A stretch of DNA of 32,050 nt, from NCBI GenBank assembly GCA_018814765.1, contig JAHIZJ010000086.1, positions 1 to 32,050 of the forward strand, read 5' to 3'. Under the pieces are notes generated by a model. That model did not search any database. It had not been told where the DNA came from and saw only the letters and a program-made list of their open reading frames with translations. Shown here one piece after another: positions 15,606 to 21,794 of the stretch; position 1 is the stretch's first letter; the number at the start of each line of letters is the position of its first letter. The position numbers and the translations under genes are program-made. Origin of the DNA: Patescibacteria group bacterium (GTDB taxonomy: Bacteria > Patescibacteriota > Patescibacteriia > JAHIZJ01).

Positions 15606-16441
15606 TTTACTAGTATCTCTGCATCTTTTTTTATTCTGACAATTTGGCGTTTTTCATGATGAGTAAATTTTCGAAAGTCTGAAAATTTAATCAAGTCAGG
15701 CAATGTAACAACTTCAAACTTGAACAGCTTCCTTTTTAGGTGCCGACTAAGATTGGGTAAAACTGTTATAGGATATAGGCCGGTTTTTTCGATAATCTTT
15801 TGAAGACTCTCCCCTGCCGGATAGTTCCAGCTAATAATATTTACTCCGGCACACTTACCATATTTTTCTGCTTCTGAAGTATGCTTTGTATTTGTGACCA
15901 GCCAAATCTGATGTATCTTTTTTTTGGGAGCCTGCCTGTTTGTGTTAATGTTTTCTTTTATGGCTTTATCAATATCATCAAATCTTGCCTTGACGTATAG
16001 TATTGTTTTTACATTTGATTTACGACCTCGGTGAGTATGATATTTACATTCAAATAGATGTACCTTATTTCCCTTCTTGGCTAGTACGTCCACCTCATGT
16101 GAAACACAATATCCTTGCACATAAACATTTGTCTGCGTTTGATAACCCATTCGATCAAGTAGTCTGGCAACGTACTGCTCAAATGGGAATCCAGTAGGAC
16201 CAAGTTCAAAAACCGCCTTTTTCAGATTGTACCTTATAGCAGCTTTTTTATCTTGGCGGAATAGCTTCTCCTCGGCAAATTGATGGATCTGGTCTGACGA
16301 CTTAAAGCGCGACTCCATTTTTGCTGCTTGCTTACTTAAACTAAGAACAAAACGCTCAGACGCACCACTTTTCATAAGAGAATCCTGGAACTTTTCTCGT
16401 TCAAATGGCTGATAATCCCCTGTTGATTTTTTTATCGGCAT
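15602..16441 (-). CDS. ATP-cone plus Mrr-like PD-(D/E)XK nuclease-domain protein
   Basis: Residues 1 to about 90 match an ATP-cone (YQPFEREKFQDSLMKSGAS ... AIRYNLKKAVFELGPTGF), the nucleotide-sensing domain of ribonucleotide reductases and NrdR. Residues about 95-200 are a restriction-endonuclease-like domain with FEQYVARLLDRMGY and the catalytic set EVDVLAKKGNKVHLFECKYH (E-D-ECK). The pairing suggests a nuclease tuned by ATP/dATP, possibly a defence or DNA-quality function. No methyltransferase partner is present. It starts a four-gene operon with isoprenoid genes. TATCAT ends 6 bases before the ATG, so it is probably leaderless. Confidence 0.82.
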   Translation of the reverse strand: MPIKKSTGDYQPFEREKFQDSLMKSGASERFVLSLSKQAAKMESRFKSSDQIHQFAEEKLFRQDKKAAIRYNLKKAVFELGPTGFPFEQYVARLLDRMGYQTQTNVYVQGYCVSHEVDVLAKKGNKVHLFECKYHTHRGRKSNVKTILYVKARFDDIDKAIKENINTNRQAPKKKIHQIWLVTNTKHTSEAEKYGKCAGVNIISWNYPAGESLQKIIEKTGLYPITVLPNLSRHLKRKLFKFEVVTLPDLIKFSDFRKFTHHEKRQIVRIKKDAEILVK

Positions 16442-16447
16442 ACTATT

Positions 16448-16476
16448 ATGATAGCTCTTTTTATGAATTATAACAA
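16448..16476 (-). promoter_or_regulatory. TTGTTA-17-TATCAT promoter of the isoprenoid operon
   Basis: On the minus strand TTGTTA (16471-16476), a 17-base spacer and TATCAT (16448-16453), then 6 bases to the ATG at 16441. A leaderless mRNA is expected. Confidence 0.6.
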
Positions 16477-16503
16477 TTAAAGCATATAACCCTTTCTCTT
16501 CTA

Positions 16504-16733
16504 CCCCACTTTAGTGGGGGTGGAAAAGGCTTTCCCGCCACCTTATTATCAGATTAATGGAGGCGGGATCCGCCGTATGGCGTGATAGCCTGGTTGTTGT
16601 TAAGTAACAACGAACCCCGCCATTCGCTCACAAGAGTGATGTCGCGGGTTTAGAACTTGGCTCCGGCGGCCTTTCCCGCAAAGCGGGAGATTCTTTATCC
16701 TGCTTCGCAGGATCTGGCATAGCCAGACAGTAG
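16504..16733. repeat. cluster of short hairpins in a 520-bp gene-poor stretch
   Basis: At least seven perfect small palindromes follow each other: CCCCAC..GTGGGG, TCCCGCC..GGCGGGA, CGCC..GGCG, GTTGTT..AACAAC, TCCCGC-AAA-GCGGGA, ATCCTGC-TTC-GCAGGAT and CTGGC-ATA-GCCAG. The phrase TTTAGAACTT followed by a GGCGG core occurs twice (about 16649 and 16791). No ORF with a credible start is seen between 16442 and 16948. Confidence 0.65.
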
Positions 16734-16883
16734 CTAAAGAGTATAGTTAGATCCGCTTGCGTCTTATTTAACTAATGTCATTGGATAATTTTAGAACTTC
16801 GGCGGATTATTTACTGTGACTTAAGATAATGCTTGCCCCTTTTATTTAATGTTACTAAGGTGCTTTGATAGTAGGCTCTATGT

Positions 16884-16916
16884 AAATAAAAAAAGACGGC
16901 TCTAGGTTAGACCATC
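16884..16916 (-). terminator. intrinsic terminator of the 17.0-17.4 kb gene
   Basis: On the minus strand GATGGTCTA-ACC-TAGAGCCGTC pairs with one bulge and is followed by TTTTTTTATTT, about 50 bases after the stop codon. Confidence 0.75.
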
Positions 16917-16948
16917 ATTGCACATTTTTGTCGTATTGGAGGAGGACA

Positions 16949-16999
16949 ATGAATACAGAAAGCATGTTACTGCCATCTCGTGCTCCTTATTCTTTCTAA
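16949..16999 (+). CDS. possible micro-ORF with a strong ribosome site
   Basis: GGAGGAGG ends 3 bases before an ATG that opens a 16-codon reading frame (MNTESMLLPSRAPYSF) on the plus strand, antisense to the end of the 16967 gene. The ribosome site is as strong as those of the cassette genes, but no clear promoter precedes it. It may be chance. Confidence 0.2.
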   Translation: MNTESMLLPSRAPYSF

Positions 17000-17353
17000 G
17001 GAATCTCTTAACTCGCGACTAGGTGTATTACCATTTGCTACAGGATCGGGCCTTGGTATGAACAATCGGAATATACAGTACTCAATCAATAACACGACGA
17101 GTACTGCTAAGAAGTTCAAACAGCTGAACAGAAGACTCTTTTCAACCTTTGATCCAATCGTGTTATTCACCACAATGGCCAGCACTGCCTGTATGATACA
17201 CGCTAAAGCACCGAAAATATAACGGTCCTCCTTTGAAGTCTTGCCATAGAAAGATTCAGCTCCTTCCACTGCCCTAGATCGAAGGTTGAAGAAATAAAGG
17301 ACAACAACGATGATAAATGTCGACAATGCATGCAGAATGTTTGTACCTGTCAT
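16967..17353 (-). CDS. small membrane protein of unknown family (cassette-class gene)
   Basis: The start is the ATG at 17353 (129 residues), which follows ATGGAGG by 5 bases; the ATG four codons earlier lies on the ribosome site. Three hydrophobic helices are visible: about residues 6-23, 48-65 and 78-104. The tail is charged and polar (RELRDSLERIRSTRWQ). No family is recognised. It has its own promoter, whose -35 overlaps the end of the upstream nuclease gene, and its own terminator, so it is an independent unit wedged between the nuclease gene and a hairpin-rich spacer. Confidence 0.7.
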   Translation of the reverse strand: MTGTNILHALSTFIIVVVLYFFNLRSRAVEGAESFYGKTSKEDRYIFGALACIIQAVLAIVVNNTIGSKVEKSLLFSCLNFLAVLVVLLIEYCIFRLFIPRPDPVANGNTPSRELRDSLERIRSTRWQ

Positions 17354-17417
17354 ACCATCCTCCATATTTGTGGCTGAAGCCTTGTTAAAGAGCTAGTTAC
17401 CTTTTGTCATCGACTGA

Positions 17418-17445
17418 ATAGTATCAGAGATTTTCTACTTGTCAA
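17418..17445 (-). promoter_or_regulatory. TTGACA-16-TACTAT promoter
   Basis: TTGACA (17440-17445) falls inside the last two codons of the upstream nuclease gene (CTT GAC AAG, then TAG); TACTAT is at 17418-17423. It drives the small membrane protein. Confidence 0.7.
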
Positions 17446-18274
17446 GTAGCTGTTCGCAAGCATACCCATCTTCATCCCCATCTATCAAATGAAGGTCTTG
17501 TTGGATTTTTTCCCAGCAACAGTCATAAAGACTTTGAGCGTCTTCCTGAGATGCAAAATCACGACAATCATAAAAGTTGTAATCACAAAAACACTCAGGT
17601 GCATCTTCTAATATATCCTCATCCGCAGTTGCTTGAAATTCTGCAGTTTCAGCTCTTTCAGAGGTATTCTGCTCCCAAATATTTAATAATGATTCATCAC
17701 AACCACCCCACAAGCCATTTTTTGATTCCCGGGCCTCCTGCTCTGCTATTAGTAGATCTTCCTCATAAGCGATATCTGGCGGGACGGTAAAAGCACGTGC
17801 ATAGCCTTGTTTTACCAGCTCAAGGTTCACAAAGGTGTCATCAACATACACATAACGTAATAGACGACCGTACCTGTCCCTATCACGAACATCTTTTATT
17901 ATCCTGACTGTCTGGCCTTCTACCATTTCCCTGTTTTTTTCCGATGCTTCTTTTGCATAACAGTCAGGTGGTTTATGTGAAGGCTCCGGAGTATCCATAC
18001 CTAGATACCTTATAGTAACGCCACCTTCAATCTTTATGGTATCTCCGTCTATAACCTCAATAACAAGGGCTAGGTCTCCAATAATTGATTTACCTGATTC
18101 GGTGCTTTGTTCGGTGTTATTTGTTATCTCAACACTATCATTCTGTTTCTCTTCAGTACTACTTGTGTTTATTATTGACCACAATATAAACAAAACAAAC
18201 ACTACCACGATAACAACATCTTTCTTGGTGTTTCCTGATATATTCTTTCTATATATTGAAGAAATAATACTCAT
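17435..18274 (-). CDS. secreted thermonuclease (SNase-like) with excalibur domain
   Basis: From the ATG at 18274 (279 residues; the tracked start is a TTG). An N-terminal membrane anchor or signal (DVVIVVVFVLFILWSI) is followed by a polar linker and the staphylococcal-nuclease fold: EVIDGDTIKIEGG, IRYLGMDTPEPS, RDRYGRLLRYVYVDD, and LVKQGYARAF, which cover the calcium and catalytic Arg/Glu regions. The C-terminus is a Cys-rich excalibur domain ending DGDEDGYACEQLL, a calcium-binding extracellular module. It probably degrades external DNA or RNA, which would suit a nucleotide-scavenging CPR cell. This last point is inference. Confidence 0.9.
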   Translation of the reverse strand: MSIISSIYRKNISGNTKKDVVIVVVFVLFILWSIINTSSTEEKQNDSVEITNNTEQSTESGKSIIGDLALVIEVIDGDTIKIEGGVTIRYLGMDTPEPSHKPPDCYAKEASEKNREMVEGQTVRIIKDVRDRDRYGRLLRYVYVDDTFVNLELVKQGYARAFTVPPDIAYEEDLLIAEQEARESKNGLWGGCDESLLNIWEQNTSERAETAEFQATADEDILEDAPECFCDYNFYDCRDFASQEDAQSLYDCCWEKIQQDLHLIDGDEDGYACEQLLDK

Positions 18275-18334
18275 GATCTCTGTTCTTTTATCACAAAACA
18301 ACTATGTGGTGGTTGTCCAGAAATATTTTTAAAT

Positions 18335-19750
18335 TTATTGGTGTATTAACACCGGCACCCCCACATAAGCCCAGTTATATAGCCACTCAGCATTTGGTCG
18401 ATCAATATTGACACAACCGTGGCTCATTTTATGACCCCAGTTATTGTGCCAATAGGCATAGTGAAGATAATAATGCGAAGTAAATCTTAGATTGAAATCG
18501 ACATCTTCTAGATCGTAATTATCCGGGTGATCAGGTCCATACTCCCACTCATAGTCCATCTTTTCTATTTTTGCCAGCACTTCAAAGTCGCCTTCAGGTG
18601 TCGGGTATTTTTCTATCCCGGAAGATATGAGAAATGTTTTGTCCAGCATTCCATTTTTGTAAGCATAAAGCCGTTGTTGTTTCAAACTTACTTCTATGTA
18701 TTTATAATAGTCTGTTCTACCTTGAATAGTTTTTCGTCCGGGAGCTGTAATAATCTCTGTTCTACCGTCATTGTCAACGTCACCTATGGCTAGGTTAACT
18801 CCTCCGCGAAAATCCTGTTCATAAGGAAAGAAATTCTGGGGCATTATTTGGCCGCTGGCCTCAAAAGCCCTTACTTGCGGTCCGCCACCAGCCGCCACAG
18901 ACACTAACAATTCATCAAAGCCATCGTTATCTATGTCTCCACTGGCAATTTGAAAGCCGGTTTGTACTTCTTCGGGCCAGCCCTCAAACATTGCTACTAT
19001 AGTCCTGGCTGTATCAGCCCTATAAACTTTTATCCTGGAACGTCCAAATCGATATATGGATGTCATAATTTCAGATTCAGCGCCACCGTCAACATTACCT
19101 ACAGCCACATCAACCCCTCCCTGATCTCTGTCGGCATAAGGATAAATATCTAAGTTTTTAGTTACACCAAAACGATTAAAGACACGGACATGTGGCTGAG
19201 CCCCAACTCCAACACCGGTCACTATGTCATCTTTACCATCTCCATCAACATCACCACAGTCAATGTTTATTCCTCCTCGAAAATCCTGATGATAAGCATA
19301 AAAACCCGGAGTAAAAATTGCCTCACCTTGATAAGTTAATGTACGAACATGCGGTCCGCCACCTTCACCCGCCCCTGTTATAATCTCGTCAATTCCGTCA
19401 TTATTCAAATCACAGCTGGCAACTTTCACACCACCTCTAAAACTTTCAGGATAAACAAAAAAACTGGATATCTGATTTCCATCTTGATCCAGCACACGGA
19501 TGTTTGGTCCTCCGCCGGGACCTGCCCCGACTACTATCTCTTTCTCACCATCTCCATCCACATCCCCAACTGCCAAATAAGCACCTCCCTTAAAACCCTC
19601 ATTATATGCTAGCCAGGTGTTTTCTTGAATTAGCTTCTTGCCATCGTAGATCTTGACTTCAGGAGAACGATAATCAGCTGCCCCTGCCGGATATGAAAAA
19701 ACAAAGAAACCAGCAATTGTTATGGACGTTATAAATATTAGTTTATTCAT
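18335..19750 (-). CDS. exported L,D-transpeptidase (YkuD) fused to VCBS/FG-GAP repeats
   Basis: After a signal peptide (LIFITSITIAGFFVFSYPAGAA) come six to seven FG-GAP/VCBS-type repeats, each with a DxDxDGxxE loop (GDVDGDGEKEIVVGAGPGGGP, CDLNNDGIDEIITGAGEGGGP and so on), which probably form a calcium-binding propeller. The C-terminal 120 residues are a YkuD domain with YIEVSLKQQRLYAYKNG and the catalytic HKMSHGCVNI. It would cross-link peptidoglycan or attach proteins outside the cell. The ATG at 19750 is preferred because TAAAAT directly abuts the ATG at 19774; this gives 471 residues. Confidence 0.92.
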   Translation of the reverse strand: MNKLIFITSITIAGFFVFSYPAGAADYRSPEVKIYDGKKLIQENTWLAYNEGFKGGAYLAVGDVDGDGEKEIVVGAGPGGGPNIRVLDQDGNQISSFFVYPESFRGGVKVASCDLNNDGIDEIITGAGEGGGPHVRTLTYQGEAIFTPGFYAYHQDFRGGINIDCGDVDGDGKDDIVTGVGVGAQPHVRVFNRFGVTKNLDIYPYADRDQGGVDVAVGNVDGGAESEIMTSIYRFGRSRIKVYRADTARTIVAMFEGWPEEVQTGFQIASGDIDNDGFDELLVSVAAGGGPQVRAFEASGQIMPQNFFPYEQDFRGGVNLAIGDVDNDGRTEIITAPGRKTIQGRTDYYKYIEVSLKQQRLYAYKNGMLDKTFLISSGIEKYPTPEGDFEVLAKIEKMDYEWEYGPDHPDNYDLEDVDFNLRFTSHYYLHYAYWHNNWGHKMSHGCVNIDRPNAEWLYNWAYVGVPVLIHQ

Positions 19751-19774
19751 TTGAGCAGTCTTTAATACAGTCAT

Positions 19775-19802
19775 ATTTTACCAAATTTTCACTAAAAGTA
19801 AA
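19775..19802 (-). promoter_or_regulatory. TTTACT-16-TAAAAT promoter of the L,D-transpeptidase gene
   Basis: TAAAAT (19775-19780) with TTTACT (19797-19802) on the minus strand. Because it touches the first possible ATG, translation most likely begins at 19750. Confidence 0.5.
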
Positions 19803-19866
19803 AGTCTGTTTAAATAAGGCATAAGACTTTTTAGATGAGCTTGGTAGCAGTATTTATCTCACCGAG

Positions 19867-19933
19867 CACGGAGACTCGGCAAGCTATTTTTAATAAAATC
19901 ATCCTCGCCTATTAAGAAATAAAAAGGGTCCAG
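19867..19933. repeat. 67-bp direct repeat, copy 1
   Basis: This sequence recurs at 20454-20520 with one difference in 67 bases (CGGCAAG versus CGGCGAG), in the same orientation. It has a GGCAAG/CTCGCC-type stem and runs into the terminator stem GGTCCAG. Weaker similarity continues on both sides, CTCACC on the left and the terminator and GTATCAA region on the right, to about 140 bases. Confidence 0.9.
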
Positions 19934-19955
19934 TCGACTTCATGCCAACTGGACC
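19915..19955 (-). terminator. intrinsic terminator of the 20.0-20.3 kb gene
   Basis: GGTCCAG pairs with CTGGACC, followed on the minus strand by CTTTTTATTTC. The stem and T-tract match those of the neighbouring cassette; the loop differs. Confidence 0.85.
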
Positions 19956-19996
19956 ATTTCTTCGTGCTAATTTCATTTGATACACAACCGGCCTCC

Positions 19997-20269
19997 TTAG
20001 ATTGAGTTCAGGGTTTCGTTCAAAATAGATAGGACAGGTTTTAAATACCAGTCCAATGATGAAGGAATCATAGTAAGTTTGTCGTGCAATATTTGCAGCT
20101 CATCACTCACCATTGCCTTGGTTGTCGGATTAAGTGTTAATCCAACTAACGACTGACATAGGTACTTGAGCATAGACAGCAAACAGAAATACTTGAGATA
20201 GTGTTCAACTGAGGAGTCATTACACTCCCCTAAATATCCCAGTAGATCGTTAACCACCTGCTCAATCAT
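19997..20269 (-). CDS. small helical protein, unknown (cassette-class gene)
   Basis: The 90-residue product (MIEQVVNDLLGYLGE...) is almost all helical, with a Cys/Leu-rich middle (YFCLLSMLKYLCQSL); no family is recognised. The ATG at 20269 has no good ribosome site. Instead AAAGGAGG serves an ATG at 20301 that opens a 7-codon frame closed by TAG 8 bases before this start. Either the short frame is a coupled leader, or one base has been lost and the protein should begin at 20301. The stop TAA is part of another AAGGAGG. Promoter and terminator are its own, and nearly identical repeats lie on both sides. Confidence 0.6.
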   Translation of the reverse strand: MIEQVVNDLLGYLGECNDSSVEHYLKYFCLLSMLKYLCQSLVGLTLNPTTKAMVSDELQILHDKLTMIPSSLDWYLKPVLSILNETLNSI

Positions 20270-20277
20270 ACCGACCG

Positions 20278-20301
20278 CTACCGACTGCGTCCCAGGTCCA
20301 T
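20278..20301 (-). CDS. 7-codon leader ORF before the 90-aa gene, or frameshifted true start
   Basis: AAAGGAGG is followed after 6 bases by ATG GAC CTG GGA CGC AGT CGG TAG. The main ORF begins 8 bases after the stop, in another frame. The strong ribosome site belongs to this start, not to the longer ORF. Confidence 0.35.
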   Translation of the reverse strand: MDLGRSR

Positions 20302-20351
20302 CGTACTCCTCCTTTCTTTGGAAAGAACATGGTCCACCTGCTTAACTACTA

Positions 20352-20380
20352 CTATTAACAAATACCATATATATTGTCAA
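20352..20380 (-). promoter_or_regulatory. TTGACA-17-TAATAG promoter
   Basis: TTGACA (20375-20380), a 17-base spacer and TAATAG (20352-20357) on the minus strand, about 50 bases before the leader ATG at 20301. Confidence 0.7.
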
Positions 20381-20453
20381 GACACAGCATTCAACTGGCC
20401 CTCATTTCAATTGCCGGAACCTCTGTGTTCTGGTAACTTTAACACTCACCAAT

Positions 20454-20520
20454 CACGGAGACTCGGCGAGCTATTTTTAATAAAATCATCCTCGCCTATT
20501 AAGAAATAAAAAGGGTCCAG
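20454..20520. repeat. 67-bp direct repeat, copy 2
   Basis: 66 of 67 bases are identical to 19867-19933. The start-to-start distance is 587 bases, and the interval holds exactly one gene unit. Here the GGCGAG...CTCGCC stem is perfect. Confidence 0.9.
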
Positions 20521-20541
20521 CTTACCTTAGGTCAACTGGAC
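20505..20541 (-). terminator. intrinsic terminator of the 20.5-21.1 kb unit
   Basis: GTCCAG (minus strand) pairs with CTGGAC, followed by CCTTTTTATTT. The 5' arm overlaps the last codons and stop of the upstream ORF. Confidence 0.8.
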
Positions 20542-20828
20542 TTGTTTTTTGTGCTTACTCTGGTTGATACGCTTAGCAGACCCTCAGGATCAACCGAAAT
20601 CGTTAGGCGCGTCGTAGCAATACATCCGGATGCTTCTAGTTCATCTACTTCGGCTTGAGCGGCTCTGAGATTTTCGAGCAACTGCTTCTTCTGTGTACTA
20701 AATGCAGTGCTCTGTGGTTTCACAAAGACAGGCAACTCTGGATCTGGAGTTTTTAGCATAGATGACATTTGAGGTGCTGACTTCTGTCTCTCTTGAATCA
20801 CAGGATCATCTGCAATCAATGGCTCCAC
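20532..20828 (-). CDS. small protein, or second half of a gene split by TAA (cassette-class)
   Basis: The 98-residue ORF starts with GTG directly after the TAA of the 20829 ORF, in the same frame (TAAGTG), so the two could be one gene with a nonsense codon or two coupled genes. It holds a helical segment (TQKKQLLENLRAAQAEVDEL) and a strand-rich tail (TTRLTISVDPEGLLSVSTRV). No family is recognised. Its last codons overlap the terminator stem and correspond to untranslated sequence in the neighbouring cassette, which suggests a shared 3' module. Confidence 0.5.
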   Translation of the reverse strand: MEPLIADDPVIQERQKSAPQMSSMLKTPDPELPVFVKPQSTAFSTQKKQLLENLRAAQAEVDELEASGCIATTRLTISVDPEGLLSVSTRVSTKNKSS

Positions 20829-21128
20829 TTATCCTACAGCCACCTTAGAAGAAAACGGAACCCTTTTCCTGATAATGCCTTTTCTAGCACTCGTGATTGG
20901 CATGGCTTGTCGTAGCCTAGGCACAGGCTTAGCCCTCGCTGACGTAACATTATCATCAACAACATTTTGGATACCTGCTTTTTTGAGAGCTGAAGCGATT
21001 TCCTGAGCCATTGAGTGAGTAGGTCGAATATTCGTTAATGGCTCAACAATAATAGTTTGGCACCTACCTTCCTCATAACATGTCACCATGACGTGCACAG
21101 AAGTAATGCTAATTGTTACCGGCTCCAT
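20829..21128 (-). CDS. small basic protein of unknown function (cassette-class gene)
   Basis: From the ATG at 21128 (99 residues, with GGGAG 4 bases upstream); the ATG at 21158 is an alternative. The N-terminal half looks like strands followed by a helix (VTISITSVHVMVTCYEEG, SMAQEIASALKKAGI). The second half is rich in Arg/Lys/Pro and ends at TAA, which is immediately followed in frame by the next ORF. A possible promoter, TTGTCA-17-TGGTAT, lies in the tail of the DUF6498-like gene. No homology is recognised. Confidence 0.5.
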   Translation of the reverse strand: MEPVTISITSVHVMVTCYEEGRCQTIIVEPLTNIRPTHSMAQEIASALKKAGIQNVVDDNVTSARAKPVPRLRQAMPITSARKGIIRKRVPFSSKVAVG

Positions 21129-21189
21129 CTTACTCCCAATTTGACTACCACTCCTCATTTACCCGGCCTTCTTCACGGAGATCGATCGA

Positions 21190-21792
21190 TCAGGACGCTT
21201 TACTAAGGCGTCCTATTTTCATACCAATATGCTCCTTAATATGTGACAAAGCATCGACTATCATTTTCACAACAACAAATACAACCAATCCACCCGTACT
21301 AATACCCCAAGCAAAATACATTAATACGCCACCAATCAAAATAGTTAGTTGCATAACAACAATCCTGGAATATGGAGCAAAAAATAAACCTCTTACAGTC
21401 TTGTTTAAATACTCCTCCCTACCGATATAGTTTTTTTCATACGATATGCTGTGGCTGATAATAAAAAAGATAGTCCCAATAATGCCACTTATTATGCCGT
21501 TATATAACGACCCAATTGATGACCAAAACAACGCCATCACAAAAATCAAATGAACAAACATAAACATGCCATAATGTAAAATAAAAAAAGCAATAAATAA
21601 TTTCTGACCGGTATGTCCCCTGGCGGCTTTATTCATTTTGAGAATATTATAAAAACCAATCACAGCACTCTCAAACCAATATAACAGTATTAAGGTAAAA
21701 AATTCCCAACCAAAAAACGCCACACCTATCAAAGGTATAATGTTGGCAATTACTAGCGCAACTAAAGATGGAAAAAACGCTTTTTTCCTCAT
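21190..21792 (-). CDS. DUF6498-like membrane protein
   Basis: The 200-residue polytopic protein has about five hydrophobic segments. The FFTLILLYWFESAVIGFYNI and KMNKAARG region followed by FFILHYGMFMFVHLIFV resembles the DUF6498 family, whose function is unknown. It starts right after the ABC permease stop (21795) and is thus the last gene of the exporter operon. A GGACGC..GCGTCC hairpin overlaps its last codons but has no T-tract on its own strand. Confidence 0.65.
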   Translation of the reverse strand: MRKKAFFPSLVALVIANIIPLIGVAFFGWEFFTLILLYWFESAVIGFYNILKMNKAARGHTGQKLFIAFFILHYGMFMFVHLIFVMALFWSSIGSLYNGIISGIIGTIFFIISHSISYEKNYIGREEYLNKTVRGLFFAPYSRIVVMQLTILIGGVLMYFAWGISTGGLVVFVVVKMIVDALSHIKEHIGMKIGRLSKAS

Positions 21793-21794
21793 AC

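Noticed and set aside
16504-16733. CRISPR array
   Set aside because: The hairpins differ in sequence and spacing, there is no constant repeat with unique spacers, and no cas genes are present.
19899-19985. 28-codon GTG ORF after the 90-aa gene
   Set aside because: Despite a good AAGGAGG, the frame passes through the terminator stem, so a full message is unlikely. It is mentioned only as part of the odd ribosome-site pattern.
19867-20520. Classical integron attC sites
   Set aside because: The repeats lack the GTTRRRY/RYYYAAC core boxes, and no tyrosine integrase is in the window. Only the cassette-like logic is retained as a finding.
20829-21128. Alternative genetic code explaining the in-frame stop
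   Set aside because: The stop is TAA, whereas known CPR recoding uses UGA, and other genes here end normally with TGA and TAA.
21190-21225. GGACGC..GCGTCC hairpin as a terminator of the DUF6498-like gene
   Set aside because: There is no T-tract on the minus strand. On the plus strand TATTTTC follows, but no plus-strand gene precedes it.
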